Shown here: positions 1 to 6,982 of the stretch, piece after piece
How the letters are laid out: each line of letters starts with the position of its first letter
Position numbering within the stretch: the first letter of the stretch is position 1
Position numbers and translations under genes: made by a program
Notes under the pieces: generated by a model
What the model saw: the letters and a program-made list of their open reading frames with translations, nothing else
The model's database searches: none
Told to the model about the DNA's origin: nothing
DNA from: JBCBTJ01 sp964597685
GTDB lineage: Bacteria; Pseudomonadota; Alphaproteobacteria; Caulobacterales; Hyphomonadaceae
Direction: 5' to 3'
NCBI GenBank assembly: GCA_964597685.1
Contig: CAZQZC010000047.1
Span: forward strand, 1-18,044
DNA length: 18,044 nucleotides

Positions 1-1
1 C

Positions 2-2173
2 GACTATGTCGTCACCAAGATCCCCCGCTTCGCCTTCGAGAAATTCAAGGGCGCCGACCCCCTGTTAACAACGGCGATGAAGTCCGTCGGCGAAGCCATG
101 GCGATCGGCCGCAGCTTCCAGGAGAGCTTCCAGAAAGCGCTGTGCTCCTTGGAGACGGGCCTCTCAGGCCTCAACGACCTCGCTTATGAATCGCTGAACG
201 AGTTGAAACGCGACCTCGCCCAGCAGCGCCCCGACCGCCTGCTCATCGTCGCCCAAGCCATGCGTCTGGGCATGGGCGTCGAAGAGGTCCACGCCGCCAC
301 GTCGATCGACTTGTTCTTCCTGAGACAGATCGCCGAGATCGTTGAACGGGAGGAGGCGGTCCGCCGAGACGGCCTGCCGACCGACCGCCGCGCATTCACC
401 GACCTCAAGGCGATGGGCTTCGCCGATGCGCGGTTGGCGACGTTAACCGGGCGCCCGGAAGCCGAAATTCGCGCCGCGCGACACGCGCTCGGCGTGCGCC
501 CAACCTACAAACGCATCGACACCTGCGCGGCCGAATTCGCGGCCAAGACGCCTTACCTCTATTCGACCTACGAGCACCCAGCCTGGGGCCGCGACGCGCC
601 GGACGACGAAGCCCAGGTCTCAGATCGGAAAAAGGCGATCATCCTTGGCGGCGGCCCGAACCGTATCGGCCAGGGGATCGAGTTTGATTATTGCTGCTGT
701 CACGCGGCCTTCGCCATGGACGATCTCGGGATCGAATCGATCATGGTGAATTGTAATCCCGAGACGGTCTCCACCGATTACGACACGTCGGACCGCCTCT
801 ACTTCGAGCCGCTGACCGAAGAGCATGTCGGCGAGGTGATCGCGAAGGAGTCGAGCGCCGGAGACCTCGCCGGCGTGATCGTTCAGTTCGGCGGACAGAC
901 GCCGCTCAAGCTCGCAATGCCGCTCCACGAGGCGGGCGTTCCGATCCTCGGCACCAGCCCGGTCTCGATCGAACGCGCCGAGGACCGCGCCCAATTCGCC
1001 GCGCTGCTGGACAAGCTGGACCTGCAGCAGGCGCCGTCGGCGACCGCGCGTTCCGAGGACGAAGCGCTCGTGAAAGCGCAAGAGCTTGGATACCCGATCA
1101 TGCTCCGGCCGAGCTTCGTGCTTGGCGGCCGCGCGATGGAGATCTGCCGGGACGAGGCCGACGTCCGGGCCTTCGCACGCGACGCCCTTACGGTGTCCGG
1201 CGACCAATCCCTGTTCCTTGACCGGTATCTGTCCGACGCGATCGAGGTCGATGTCGACGCGCTCTGCGATGGGACGGACGTGCATGTCGCGGGCGTCATG
1301 GAGCATATCGAGGAAGCGGGCGTGCATTCCGGCGACAGCGCCTGCGCTCTGCCGCCATACACCCTGGCGCCCGCCGTGATGGGACGGCTGTCGGAACAGG
1401 CGATCGCGCTCGCCAAGGCGCTTGAGGTACGCGGGCTGATCAACATCCAATTCGCTGTGAAGGGCGACGAGATCTTCGTGCTGGAAGCCAATCCCCGCGC
1501 CTCGCGCACGGTGCCGTTCGTGGCGAAAGCGGTTGGCGCGCCAATCGCGCGGATCGCCGCGAAGGTCATGGCCGGAGAACCGCTGTCTGCCTTCGATTTG
1601 CGCCACGCCAAGCCGGACCGCGTCGCTGTGAAAGAGGCCGTTTTCCCCTTCGCTCGGTTTCCAGGCGTCGATCCCGCGCTTGGACCGGAGATGCGCTCAA
1701 CGGGCGAAGTCATGGGCTGGGACGACGATTTCGGCGCGGCCTTTCTGAAATCCCAGATCGCCGGCGGCGTCGTACTGCCCAGTGCGGGGCGGGTGTTCGT
1801 CTCGGTGAAGGACAGCGACAAGACGCTGATCCTGCCAGCGATACGCGAGCTTGCCGACATCGGGTTCAGCGTCATCGCCACGACCGGAACCTGCGCCTTC
1901 CTGCGCGGCGAAGGCGTCGACGTGGCGCCCATCCACAAGGTGGCCGACGGTCAGCCTCACATCGTCGACGCGCTGATCAACGGCGACGTGCAATTGGTGT
2001 TCAACACCACCGAGGGCGCGCAATCGTTAAGAGACTCCGCGTCGATTCGTCGAACAGCGGTCGCCAAGCGCATTCCCTATTTCACAACTTTGGCCGGCTC
2101 GCTGGCCGCCGTGCAGGCGATTCGGGCCCTGCCAGCCGACGCCTTGGGCGTCAGGCCCTTGCAATCGGCCTGA
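2..2173 (+). CDS. carB: Carbamoyl-phosphate synthase large subunit (5' end outside window)
   Basis: Makes carbamoyl phosphate from bicarbonate, ATP and glutamine-derived ammonia in the cytoplasm, together with the CarA amidotransferase; the product feeds pyrimidine and arginine synthesis. The frame is open from base 2, before the first ATG at 77, so this is the C-terminal 723 residues of a protein usually about 1,070-1,100 long. Visible in order: the end of the first synthetase half and the oligomerisation region (about 1-200); the second ATP-grasp half starting near residue 210 with IILGGGPNRIGQGIEFDY and NPETVSTDYDTSDRLYFEPL; and a C-terminal MGS-like allosteric domain (about 595-723, with VIATTGTCAFLR and LVFNTTEG). 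In other bacteria that last domain binds UMP/IMP or ornithine-type effectors. No frameshift is seen. carA is not in the window. Confidence 0.97.
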   Translation, partial: DYVVTKIPRFAFEKFKGADPLLTTAMKSVGEAMAIGRSFQESFQKALCSLETGLSGLNDLAYESLNELKRDLAQQRPDRLLIVAQAMRLGMGVEEVHAATSIDLFFLRQIAEIVEREEAVRRDGLPTDRRAFTDLKAMGFADARLATLTGRPEAEIRAARHALGVRPTYKRIDTCAAEFAAKTPYLYSTYEHPAWGRDAPDDEAQVSDRKKAIILGGGPNRIGQGIEFDYCCCHAAFAMDDLGIESIMVNCNPETVSTDYDTSDRLYFEPLTEEHVGEVIAKESSAGDLAGVIVQFGGQTPLKLAMPLHEAGVPILGTSPVSIERAEDRAQFAALLDKLDLQQAPSATARSEDEALVKAQELGYPIMLRPSFVLGGRAMEICRDEADVRAFARDALTVSGDQSLFLDRYLSDAIEVDVDALCDGTDVHVAGVMEHIEEAGVHSGDSACALPPYTLAPAVMGRLSEQAIALAKALEVRGLINIQFAVKGDEIFVLEANPRASRTVPFVAKAVGAPIARIAAKVMAGEPLSAFDLRHAKPDRVAVKEAVFPFARFPGVDPALGPEMRSTGEVMGWDDDFGAAFLKSQIAGGVVLPSAGRVFVSVKDSDKTLILPAIRELADIGFSVIATTGTCAFLRGEGVDVAPIHKVADGQPHIVDALINGDVQLVFNTTEGAQSLRDSASIRRTAVAKRIPYFTTLAGSLAAVQAIRALPADALGVRPLQSA

Positions 2174-2196
2174 CGGCGCGCAATCTTGACGCGCCG
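2174..2196 (+). terminator. GC hairpin after carB, no T-tract
   Basis: Directly after the carB stop, CGGCGCG (2174-2180) and CGCGCCG (2190-2196) form a perfect 7-bp stem with a 9-base loop. No run of T follows, so it is a poor intrinsic terminator. It may stabilise the carB 3' end or act as a weak attenuator before greA, whose ATG is 47 bp further on. The hairpin is seen; the role is inferred. Confidence 0.3.
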
Positions 2197-2243
2197 AGAG
2201 ATAAAACGGACGCTCTCTAGAGTGAAGTAACGGCAGACCATCC

Positions 2244-2717
2244 ATGCAAAGAATACCAATGACGGGAGAGGGCCACGCCGCCCTCGACGCAGAATTAAAG
2301 ACTCTCAAATCGGTTGAACGCCCGGCCATCATCGCGGCGATCGCCGAAGCGCGCTCCCACGGCGACCTCTCTGAGAACGCGGAGTACCACGCGGCGAAGG
2401 AGCGTCAGAGCTTTATTGAGGGCCGTGTCGCCGAGCTCGAGGATAAACTCGCCCGGGCTGACGTGATCGACACGGCGAAACTGTCCGGCGAAACTGTAAA
2501 GTTCGGCGCGACGGTCACCTTGATTGACGTCGATACCGAAGCGGAATCCATCTATAAAATTGTTGGAGAAGACGAGGCTGACGTGTCCAAGGGCAAAGTC
2601 TCCATCACATCGCCCCTGGCGCGCGCGTTGATCGGAAAGTCCGTCGGCGACGAAGCGGAAGTGGCGGCGCCAGGAGGCGCGAAGGCCTACGAAGTCGCCG
2701 GCCTGGAGTATAAGTAA
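2244..2717 (+). CDS. greA: Transcription elongation factor GreA
   Basis: Binds the secondary channel of RNA polymerase and stimulates cleavage of backtracked transcripts so that elongation resumes. The 157-residue length is the normal GreA size. The N-terminal coiled coil is clear (about 1-75, with the conserved EARSHGDLSENAEYHAAKERQ stretch whose acidic tip residues position Mg2+ in the active site), followed by the FKBP-like C-terminal domain (about 80-157, FGATVTLIDVDTE, YKIVGEDEAD, SPLARALIGK). The start is chosen because MQRIPMTGEG aligns with the usual MQxIPMT GreA N-terminus; the Shine-Dalgarno is weak (GAAG, further upstream than usual), and ATG 2259 is a less likely alternative. It lies 70 bp after carB and only 3 bp before the next gene, so it is probably cotranscribed with that gene. 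Confidence 0.97.
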   Translation: MQRIPMTGEGHAALDAELKTLKSVERPAIIAAIAEARSHGDLSENAEYHAAKERQSFIEGRVAELEDKLARADVIDTAKLSGETVKFGATVTLIDVDTEAESIYKIVGEDEADVSKGKVSITSPLARALIGKSVGDEAEVAAPGGAKAYEVAGLEYK

Positions 2718-2720
2718 GAC

Positions 2721-3800
2721 ATGGCGGAGACGCCGCTCGGACCCTCCGTCTGGGCGGTGTCGGACGGGCGTGCGGGAAACGCTTATCAGGCCCGCGCCGT
2801 CGCCCGCGCGCTTGGGGAGACCCGGCGCTGGATGAAGATCGGCCATATCCGAGCCGCGGGGCACCGATCGGATCCGATAACCCTGACCCCGCGTCCGCCC
2901 TGGACCCTGATGCCGCCGGATTCCTGGCCGTCGCCAAGGCTCGCCCTGCCGAAGGATCAGCGCGACCTCCTGCAGCCGCCCTGGCCCACCGTTTGGATCA
3001 GCGCTGGGCGCCGCTCCGCGCCTTTTGCGGCCGCCATGCGAGACTGGTCCGGCGGGGAGACATTTGTCGTCCACATCCTCAACCCCCGTTCGGACCTCGA
3101 CGCCTTCGACCTCGTGATCGCGCCGGAACACGACGAAATCGAGGGTCCCAACGTCGTGACGACCCTCGGTTCGCCGGCCTATTTCCCGCCAGACGCCATC
3201 GAGGACACAGGCCTCGCCTTCGCTGATCTCGCCGATGAACGCGGACGCAGCGCGATCGTCGTCTTGGGAGGCGATTCCAATACCCATACATTCACAAAGG
3301 ACGCCGCGGGGCGGCTGGCCGTGGAGCTCAAAGGGCTCGCCGGCGCGGGCTGGCGGCTGAGAATCACCTGTTCGCGGCGCACGCCAGTCCACGCCCGGGC
3401 GAGTTTCCGAGACCTCGCCGACGAAATCGGCGCCCGCTTCTGGGACGGCCCCGCCGACGGACCGAACCCCTATCTCGCCTGGCTCCTATTTTCAGATGCG
3501 GCGATCGTGACGGAGGATTCCGCGAACATGCTGTCGGACGCCGCCTATTTCGGCCTGCCGATCCATATGGCGCGTCTCAACGGCGGGTCGCCGAAATTCA
3601 AGCGCCTGCACCAAAGCTTCATCGACCGCGGCTGTGCGCGCTGGCTGGACGGAAAGCTGGAGACGTGGACCTATGAGCCTCTCCGCGAGGCCGACAAGGT
3701 CGCCGATGCGATTGTCGCACGACTTCTAGACAAACACGCGCCGCCGACGATACCGCCCATCAATAGCGATCCGGGTCCCAACCCCGACCAGGGCGGTTGA
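2721..3800 (+). CDS. ELM1-family (mitochondrial fission ELM1-like, DUF1022) protein
   Basis: This 359-residue protein belongs to the family named after plant ELM1, which recruits dynamin DRP3 to mitochondria. In alphaproteobacteria its function is not established; its fold is expected to resemble GT-B glycosyltransferases. Supporting stretches are the N-terminal VWAVSDGRAGNAYQARAVA, WISAGRRSAPFAAAM, the middle HILNPRSDLDAFDLVIAPEHDE, VVLGGDSNTHTF, and the C-terminal VTEDSANMLSDAAYFGLPIH, where glycosyltransferases place their donor-binding residues. No signal peptide or membrane segment is seen, so it is probably cytoplasmic or membrane-peripheral. It starts 3 bp after the greA stop without a strong ribosome site, suggesting translational coupling. 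The family call is by recognition of these motifs. A glycosyltransferase-like envelope role is inference only. Confidence 0.85.
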   Translation: MAETPLGPSVWAVSDGRAGNAYQARAVARALGETRRWMKIGHIRAAGHRSDPITLTPRPPWTLMPPDSWPSPRLALPKDQRDLLQPPWPTVWISAGRRSAPFAAAMRDWSGGETFVVHILNPRSDLDAFDLVIAPEHDEIEGPNVVTTLGSPAYFPPDAIEDTGLAFADLADERGRSAIVVLGGDSNTHTFTKDAAGRLAVELKGLAGAGWRLRITCSRRTPVHARASFRDLADEIGARFWDGPADGPNPYLAWLLFSDAAIVTEDSANMLSDAAYFGLPIHMARLNGGSPKFKRLHQSFIDRGCARWLDGKLETWTYEPLREADKVADAIVARLLDKHAPPTIPPINSDPGPNPDQGG

Positions 3801-3882
3801 GCGCGCGCAGGCGTGATGAGGCGGGGTCTTTATTCGGCTCTTCGGAATCCCCATACACACGTCCGATCAAACTTCTGACAAA

Positions 3883-3904
3883 CGCGCGGCAAGCCCGCCG
3901 CGCG
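3883..3904 (+). promoter_or_regulatory. GC-rich hairpin abutting the trxB ribosome-binding region
   Basis: CGCGCGGC (3883-3890) and GCCGCGCG (3897-3904) form a perfect 8-bp stem with a 6-base loop. Its 3' arm ends at the first G of GGGAAAG (3904-3910), the only Shine-Dalgarno-like stretch before the trxB ATG at 3919. The rest of the 118-bp gap (3801-3918) shows no clear T-tract terminator or sigma-70 promoter. The hairpin could modulate trxB translation or stabilise its 5' end, but it could also be chance in GC-rich DNA. Confidence 0.35.
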
Positions 3905-3918
3905 GGAAAGACGCTTCC

Positions 3919-4887
3919 ATGACCGAGACACGCCATTCCGAGGTTCTCATCATCGGCTCGGGCCCCGCCGGGTGGACGGCCGCAATCTACGCCGCACGCG
4001 CCCTGCGCAAGCCGCTCGTCGTGACGGGCCTGCAGCCGGGCGGTCAGCTCACGATCACGACCGATGTCGAGAATTATCCAGGCTTCGCGGAAATCCAGGG
4101 CCCGGAGCTGATGGTGAAGATGCGCGAACACGCCGAAGCCATGGGGTCGGAGGTGGTCGAGGACCACATCGCCGAAGTGGATTTCGGCGCCCGCCCCTTC
4201 CGCGCGATCGGCGAGAGCGGAACAGTTTATACGGGCGACACGGTGATTATCTCCACGGGCGCGCAGGCGCGCTGGCTGGACCTGCCGTCGGAGGACAAGT
4301 TCAAAGGCTTCGGCGTCTCAGCCTGTGCGACGTGCGACGGATTCTTCTATCGCGGCAAAGAGGTGATCGTCGTTGGCGGCGGCAACACGGCCGTCGAAGA
4401 GGCGCTGTTCCTGACCAATTTCGCCTCCAAAGTCACCGTCGTGCATCGGCGCGATTCACTGAGGGCTGAGAAGATTCTGCAAAAGCGTCTTCTTAACCAC
4501 CCGAAGGTCGAGATGATCTGGGACACGACCTTGGAAGAGGTCGTCGGCGACGAGAACCCGCTAGGCGTCACGGGCGTCCGGCTGAAAAACGTCAATACGG
4601 GCGAGGTGACGGAGCGGGCGGCCCATGGCGTCTTCATCGCAATCGGCCATGCGCCGGCTACGGAATTGTTCAACGGCAAGCTGGACATGAAGCCGAACGG
4701 CTATCTGATCACTGCGCCGGATTCGACGGCGACAAACGTTCCGGGCGTGTATGCGGCCGGAGACGTCACTGACGAAACCTACCGCCAAGCCGTCACGGCC
4801 GCCGGCATGGGCTGCATGGCGGCGCTTGAGGCGGAGAAATTTCTGGACGAGCTCAGCGCTGAGGTCGAACTCCAGGCCGCCGAGTAG
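3919..4887 (+). CDS. trxB: Thioredoxin-disulfide reductase
   Basis: A cytoplasmic FAD enzyme that passes electrons from NADPH to thioredoxin, supplying ribonucleotide reductase, methionine sulfoxide reductase and disulfide repair. At 322 residues it has the low-molecular-weight bacterial TrxB size. Visible are the FAD-binding GSGPAGWTAAIYAARA (13-28, with W where Tyr is common), ENYPGF, the redox-active CATCDGFF with Cys136 and Cys139, the NADPH-binding GGGNTAVEEALFL followed by VVHRRDSLRAEKI, and the FAD-closing GVYAAGDVTDETYRQAVTAAG near the C-terminus. It has its own 118-bp upstream gap and ends 3 bp from the stop of a convergent gene, leaving no room for a dedicated terminator. No missing residue or frame problem is seen. 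Confidence 0.97.
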   Translation: MTETRHSEVLIIGSGPAGWTAAIYAARALRKPLVVTGLQPGGQLTITTDVENYPGFAEIQGPELMVKMREHAEAMGSEVVEDHIAEVDFGARPFRAIGESGTVYTGDTVIISTGAQARWLDLPSEDKFKGFGVSACATCDGFFYRGKEVIVVGGGNTAVEEALFLTNFASKVTVVHRRDSLRAEKILQKRLLNHPKVEMIWDTTLEEVVGDENPLGVTGVRLKNVNTGEVTERAAHGVFIAIGHAPATELFNGKLDMKPNGYLITAPDSTATNVPGVYAAGDVTDETYRQAVTAAGMGCMAALEAEKFLDELSAEVELQAAE

Positions 4888-4890
4888 GCC

Positions 4891-5661
4891 TCACAGCATT
4901 TGTTCGGCGAGCTGTTCGATATTCTTCGGCTTCAGCTCGCCGATCTGGCTGGCGAGGTATGACGCGCGCCATTGCATGACGCGCTCGATCTCATCGTCCA
5001 CATTCGCCGCCATGGAGCGGTGGAGCACGTCCATGATCTCATCATGGTTCTTCTTCGCGTTCTGTGCGGCGAGCGCGCGGGCATATTGCCAGTGGAGCGC
5101 GGCGTCGTCGGGCGTCGCGGCGGCGGCGACTTCATAATGCTGGCGCGCTTTCTTCAAGCTGGCGCCCATGACGATCCCACCGAGTCGGCCGCCGCGGCGC
5201 AGCACTTCGATGTTCCAGATCGAAATGATCGCATTGGCGTAGGGATTGGCGGGGTCTTCCTCAAGCACGGATTCGGCCAGGTCCTTTGTCATGTCGCCGA
5301 AGCCAGACTTGCGCGCTTCGCTCGTCGACATGGGGCGCGCGCGAAGCGACAGAGAGATCGCCAGCTGTAGCTTCGCCTCGACATGCTCGGGATCCTTGTC
5401 GAGCGCTGCGCGCGACAATTGTTCGGCTTCGATCACCCGGCCCGGCTCGGGCTCGGTTTCACCCGTCATGCATTCGGCGAGGATTGCACGAGCCGCGAAC
5501 GCCTGGGCGTCGGCGGTGTCCAGGCCTTCCGCATAGCCGGCGGCGTCGGCGAATCGGCCGCTGATGAACGCGGCTTCAGCCTCGGGGCCTATGGCGTAGG
5601 CGGGATGGGCTGCGATCAGAATTGCAGCAACGGCGGCGATCGGTCTCATGTGTTGACGCAT
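4891..5661 (-). CDS. Secreted TPR-like protein of unknown function
   Basis: A 256-residue protein with an N-terminal signal peptide (MRQHMRPIAAVAAILIAAHPAYA, probable cleavage after residue 23 at an A-x-A motif), so it is predicted to be periplasmic. The remainder is alpha-helical and contains TPR-like pairs, for example EAEAAFISGRFADAAGYAEG, AEQLSRAALDKDPEHVEAKLQL, and ARQHYEVAAAATPDDAALHWQYARAL. Such repeats usually bind proteins. I recognise no enzymatic motif. The start is supported by GGAGGT (5667-5672 on this strand) five bases before the ATG. It is convergent with trxB (stops 3 bp apart) and divergent from the FAD oxidoreductase (27 bp between starts). No specific role can be given. 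Confidence 0.8.
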   Translation of the reverse strand: MRQHMRPIAAVAAILIAAHPAYAIGPEAEAAFISGRFADAAGYAEGLDTADAQAFAARAILAECMTGETEPEPGRVIEAEQLSRAALDKDPEHVEAKLQLAISLSLRARPMSTSEARKSGFGDMTKDLAESVLEEDPANPYANAIISIWNIEVLRRGGRLGGIVMGASLKKARQHYEVAAAATPDDAALHWQYARALAAQNAKKNHDEIMDVLHRSMAANVDDEIERVMQWRASYLASQIGELKPKNIEQLAEQML

Positions 5662-5688
5662 ATTACACCTCCCCGGAGAAAACTATCG
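5662..5688. promoter_or_regulatory. Back-to-back Shine-Dalgarno sites of two divergent genes
   Basis: The 27 bp between the two start codons hold GGAGGT for the minus-strand TPR gene (5667-5672, five bases before its ATG) and GGAG for the plus-strand oxidoreductase (5675-5678, ten bases before ATG 5689). Only two bases separate them. There is no space for either promoter, so each must lie within the other gene's coding sequence, making the 5' ends of the two transcripts complementary. A TTGACG at 5653-5658 on the plus strand is a possible -35, but no convincing -10 follows at 16-18 bp. Confidence 0.6.
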
Positions 5689-6852
5689 ATGTACTGTCGA
5701 GCGATGGATAAATTTTCCGTCGAAACTGTCATAATCGGAGCCGGGGTTATCGGGCTCGCCTGCGCGCGGGCGCTGGCCGCCGCGGGCGGCGAAGTCATCG
5801 TGCTGGAAGCCGAACCGGTCATCGCGTCCCACACCTCGTCCCGAAACTCCGAGGTCATCCATGCAGGCCTGTATTATCGTGAGGGGTCGTTAAAGGCCCG
5901 TTTCTGCGTGGCCGGAAGACGCGCGCTCTACGATTACCTTGACAGCCATGGCGTGACGTACCGCCGTTGCGGCAAGCTGGTTGTCGCGGTGAACGACGAC
6001 GAGGTTGCAGCGCTCGAAGATCTGTCGGCGCGAGCCTCGCGCAACGGCGTCGAGGGCTTGGCGGTTATCGACGGCGCTGAGGCGCGGGACGTGGAGCCTG
6101 CCTTGTCCCCAAATGTGCGCGCGGCGCTGCGATCCACTGTCTCCGGCATCTTCGACAGCCATGGATACTTCCTCGCACTCCAAGGCGAATTGGAGGATCG
6201 CGGCGGGATGATCGCGTTTTCGTCGCCCGTCGAACGCGGCGAGGCCGCCGGAGGCCAAGTGACGCTCCAGGTCGGCGGCGCTGCGCCGGCCTTGATCAGC
6301 GCCAGGACCGTCATCAACGCCGCCGGGCACCGGGCGATCGACGTCGCCTCCCGCATCGACGGCGCCCATCTGGCCGCGCTGCCGACGCCGCGCTTCGTCA
6401 AAGGCTCCTACTTCTCAATCCTGGGCAAGACGCCGTTCTCGCGCCTGATCTATCCGATGCCGACATCCGCCAGCCTTGGCCTCCACCTCACGGTCGATCT
6501 CGGCGGGCGGGGCAAACTTGGCCCGGACGCTGAATGGCTGCCGGAGACCGCAGCCCCTCCGTTCGATTATGCGGTCGACCCCGCCAGGGCCGACACGTTC
6601 TACGACAGCGTTCGGCGCTATTGGCCCGGCCTCACCGACGGCGCCTTGAGCCCGGATTATGCGGGCGTGCGGCCGAAACTGGTGGGCCCCGGCGAACCGT
6701 CGGGCGACTTTCGGATCGAGCGCGCCGAGGCGGGCGGCGGCGCCTGCCTCGTCAATTTGTTCGGGATTGAGAGCCCCGGCCTCACATCCTCGCTCGCCAT
6801 CGCCGATCACGTCGCCGCGCTCGTCTCCGATCCCGCTTGCGCCGACGCCTAG
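5689..6852 (+). CDS. FAD-dependent oxidoreductase, L-2-hydroxyglutarate oxidase type
   Basis: A 387-residue DAO-fold flavoprotein resembling LhgO/L2HGDH, which oxidises L-2-hydroxyglutarate to 2-oxoglutarate and passes electrons to oxygen or the quinone pool. Seen: the N-terminal FAD Rossmann motif GAGVIG (17-22) ending in the ribose-binding Glu40; SHTSSRNSEVIHAGLYYREGSLKARFC, the family's signature just after the FAD site; KLVVAV; and a C-terminal SLGLHLTVDLGG and GIESPGLTSSLAIADHVA. The start at 5689 is chosen because GGAG lies ten bases upstream; ATG 5704 (MDKFSVETV) is the alternative. The frame stays open upstream to 5383, but that part lies opposite the TPR gene and is not counted. Substrate is inferred from family resemblance; other 2-hydroxyacids or D-amino-acid-like substrates remain possible. 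Confidence 0.88.
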   Translation: MYCRAMDKFSVETVIIGAGVIGLACARALAAAGGEVIVLEAEPVIASHTSSRNSEVIHAGLYYREGSLKARFCVAGRRALYDYLDSHGVTYRRCGKLVVAVNDDEVAALEDLSARASRNGVEGLAVIDGAEARDVEPALSPNVRAALRSTVSGIFDSHGYFLALQGELEDRGGMIAFSSPVERGEAAGGQVTLQVGGAAPALISARTVINAAGHRAIDVASRIDGAHLAALPTPRFVKGSYFSILGKTPFSRLIYPMPTSASLGLHLTVDLGGRGKLGPDAEWLPETAAPPFDYAVDPARADTFYDSVRRYWPGLTDGALSPDYAGVRPKLVGPGEPSGDFRIERAEAGGGACLVNLFGIESPGLTSSLAIADHVAALVSDPACADA

Positions 6853-6865
6853 CCGCGCCTATACA
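6837..6865 (+). promoter_or_regulatory. Possible tRNA promoter
   Basis: TTGCGC (6837-6842) and TATACA (6860-6865) are separated by 17 bp, which would place a transcription start near 6872, about 16 bases before the tRNA. The -35 overlaps the 3' end of the oxidoreductase gene. The -10 is good and the -35 keeps only the TTG core, so this is a candidate only. Confidence 0.4.
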
Positions 6866-6887
6866 GCGCCCTCTTGCGATCGCGCTC

Positions 6888-6964
6888 GGTTGGGTAGCTC
6901 AGCTGGTTAGAGCGCCGGACTCATAATCCGGAGGTCGAGAGTTCAAGTCTCTCTCCAACCACCA
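6888..6964 (+). tRNA. tRNA with CAT anticodon (tRNA-Met elongator, or lysidine tRNA-Ile2)
   Basis: The full cloverleaf can be folded by eye. The acceptor GGTTGGG pairs with TCCAACC (one G-T pair), the D arm is GCTC/GAGC, the anticodon stem CCGGA/TCCGG encloses loop CTCATAA with anticodon CAT at 6922-6924, and the T arm GAGAG/CTCTC carries TTCAAGT. The discriminator is A and CCA is encoded (6962-6964). With a non-initiator shape (first pair G-C), it is either elongator Met or the Ile tRNA whose C34 is changed to lysidine by TilS to read AUA. From memory, alphaproteobacterial elongator Met tRNAs often have ATCATAA in the loop and TTCGAGT or TTCGAAT in the T arm, so CTCATAA with TTCAAGT leans slightly toward Ile2. 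It ends 18 bp from the stop of the convergent RTX gene. Confidence 0.95.
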
Positions 6965-6982
6965 TTCGCGACATTCCACGGA

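Noticed and set aside
620..1938. Two long minus-strand open frames across carB (328 and 351 codons)
   Set aside because: Low-complexity Ser/Arg-rich products with no motif, lying opposite highly conserved carB sequence.
5383..5688. N-terminal extension of the FAD oxidoreductase up to 5383
   Set aside because: It would lie wholly opposite the TPR protein gene and precede the FAD-binding N-terminus; GGAG before ATG 5689 supports the shorter form.
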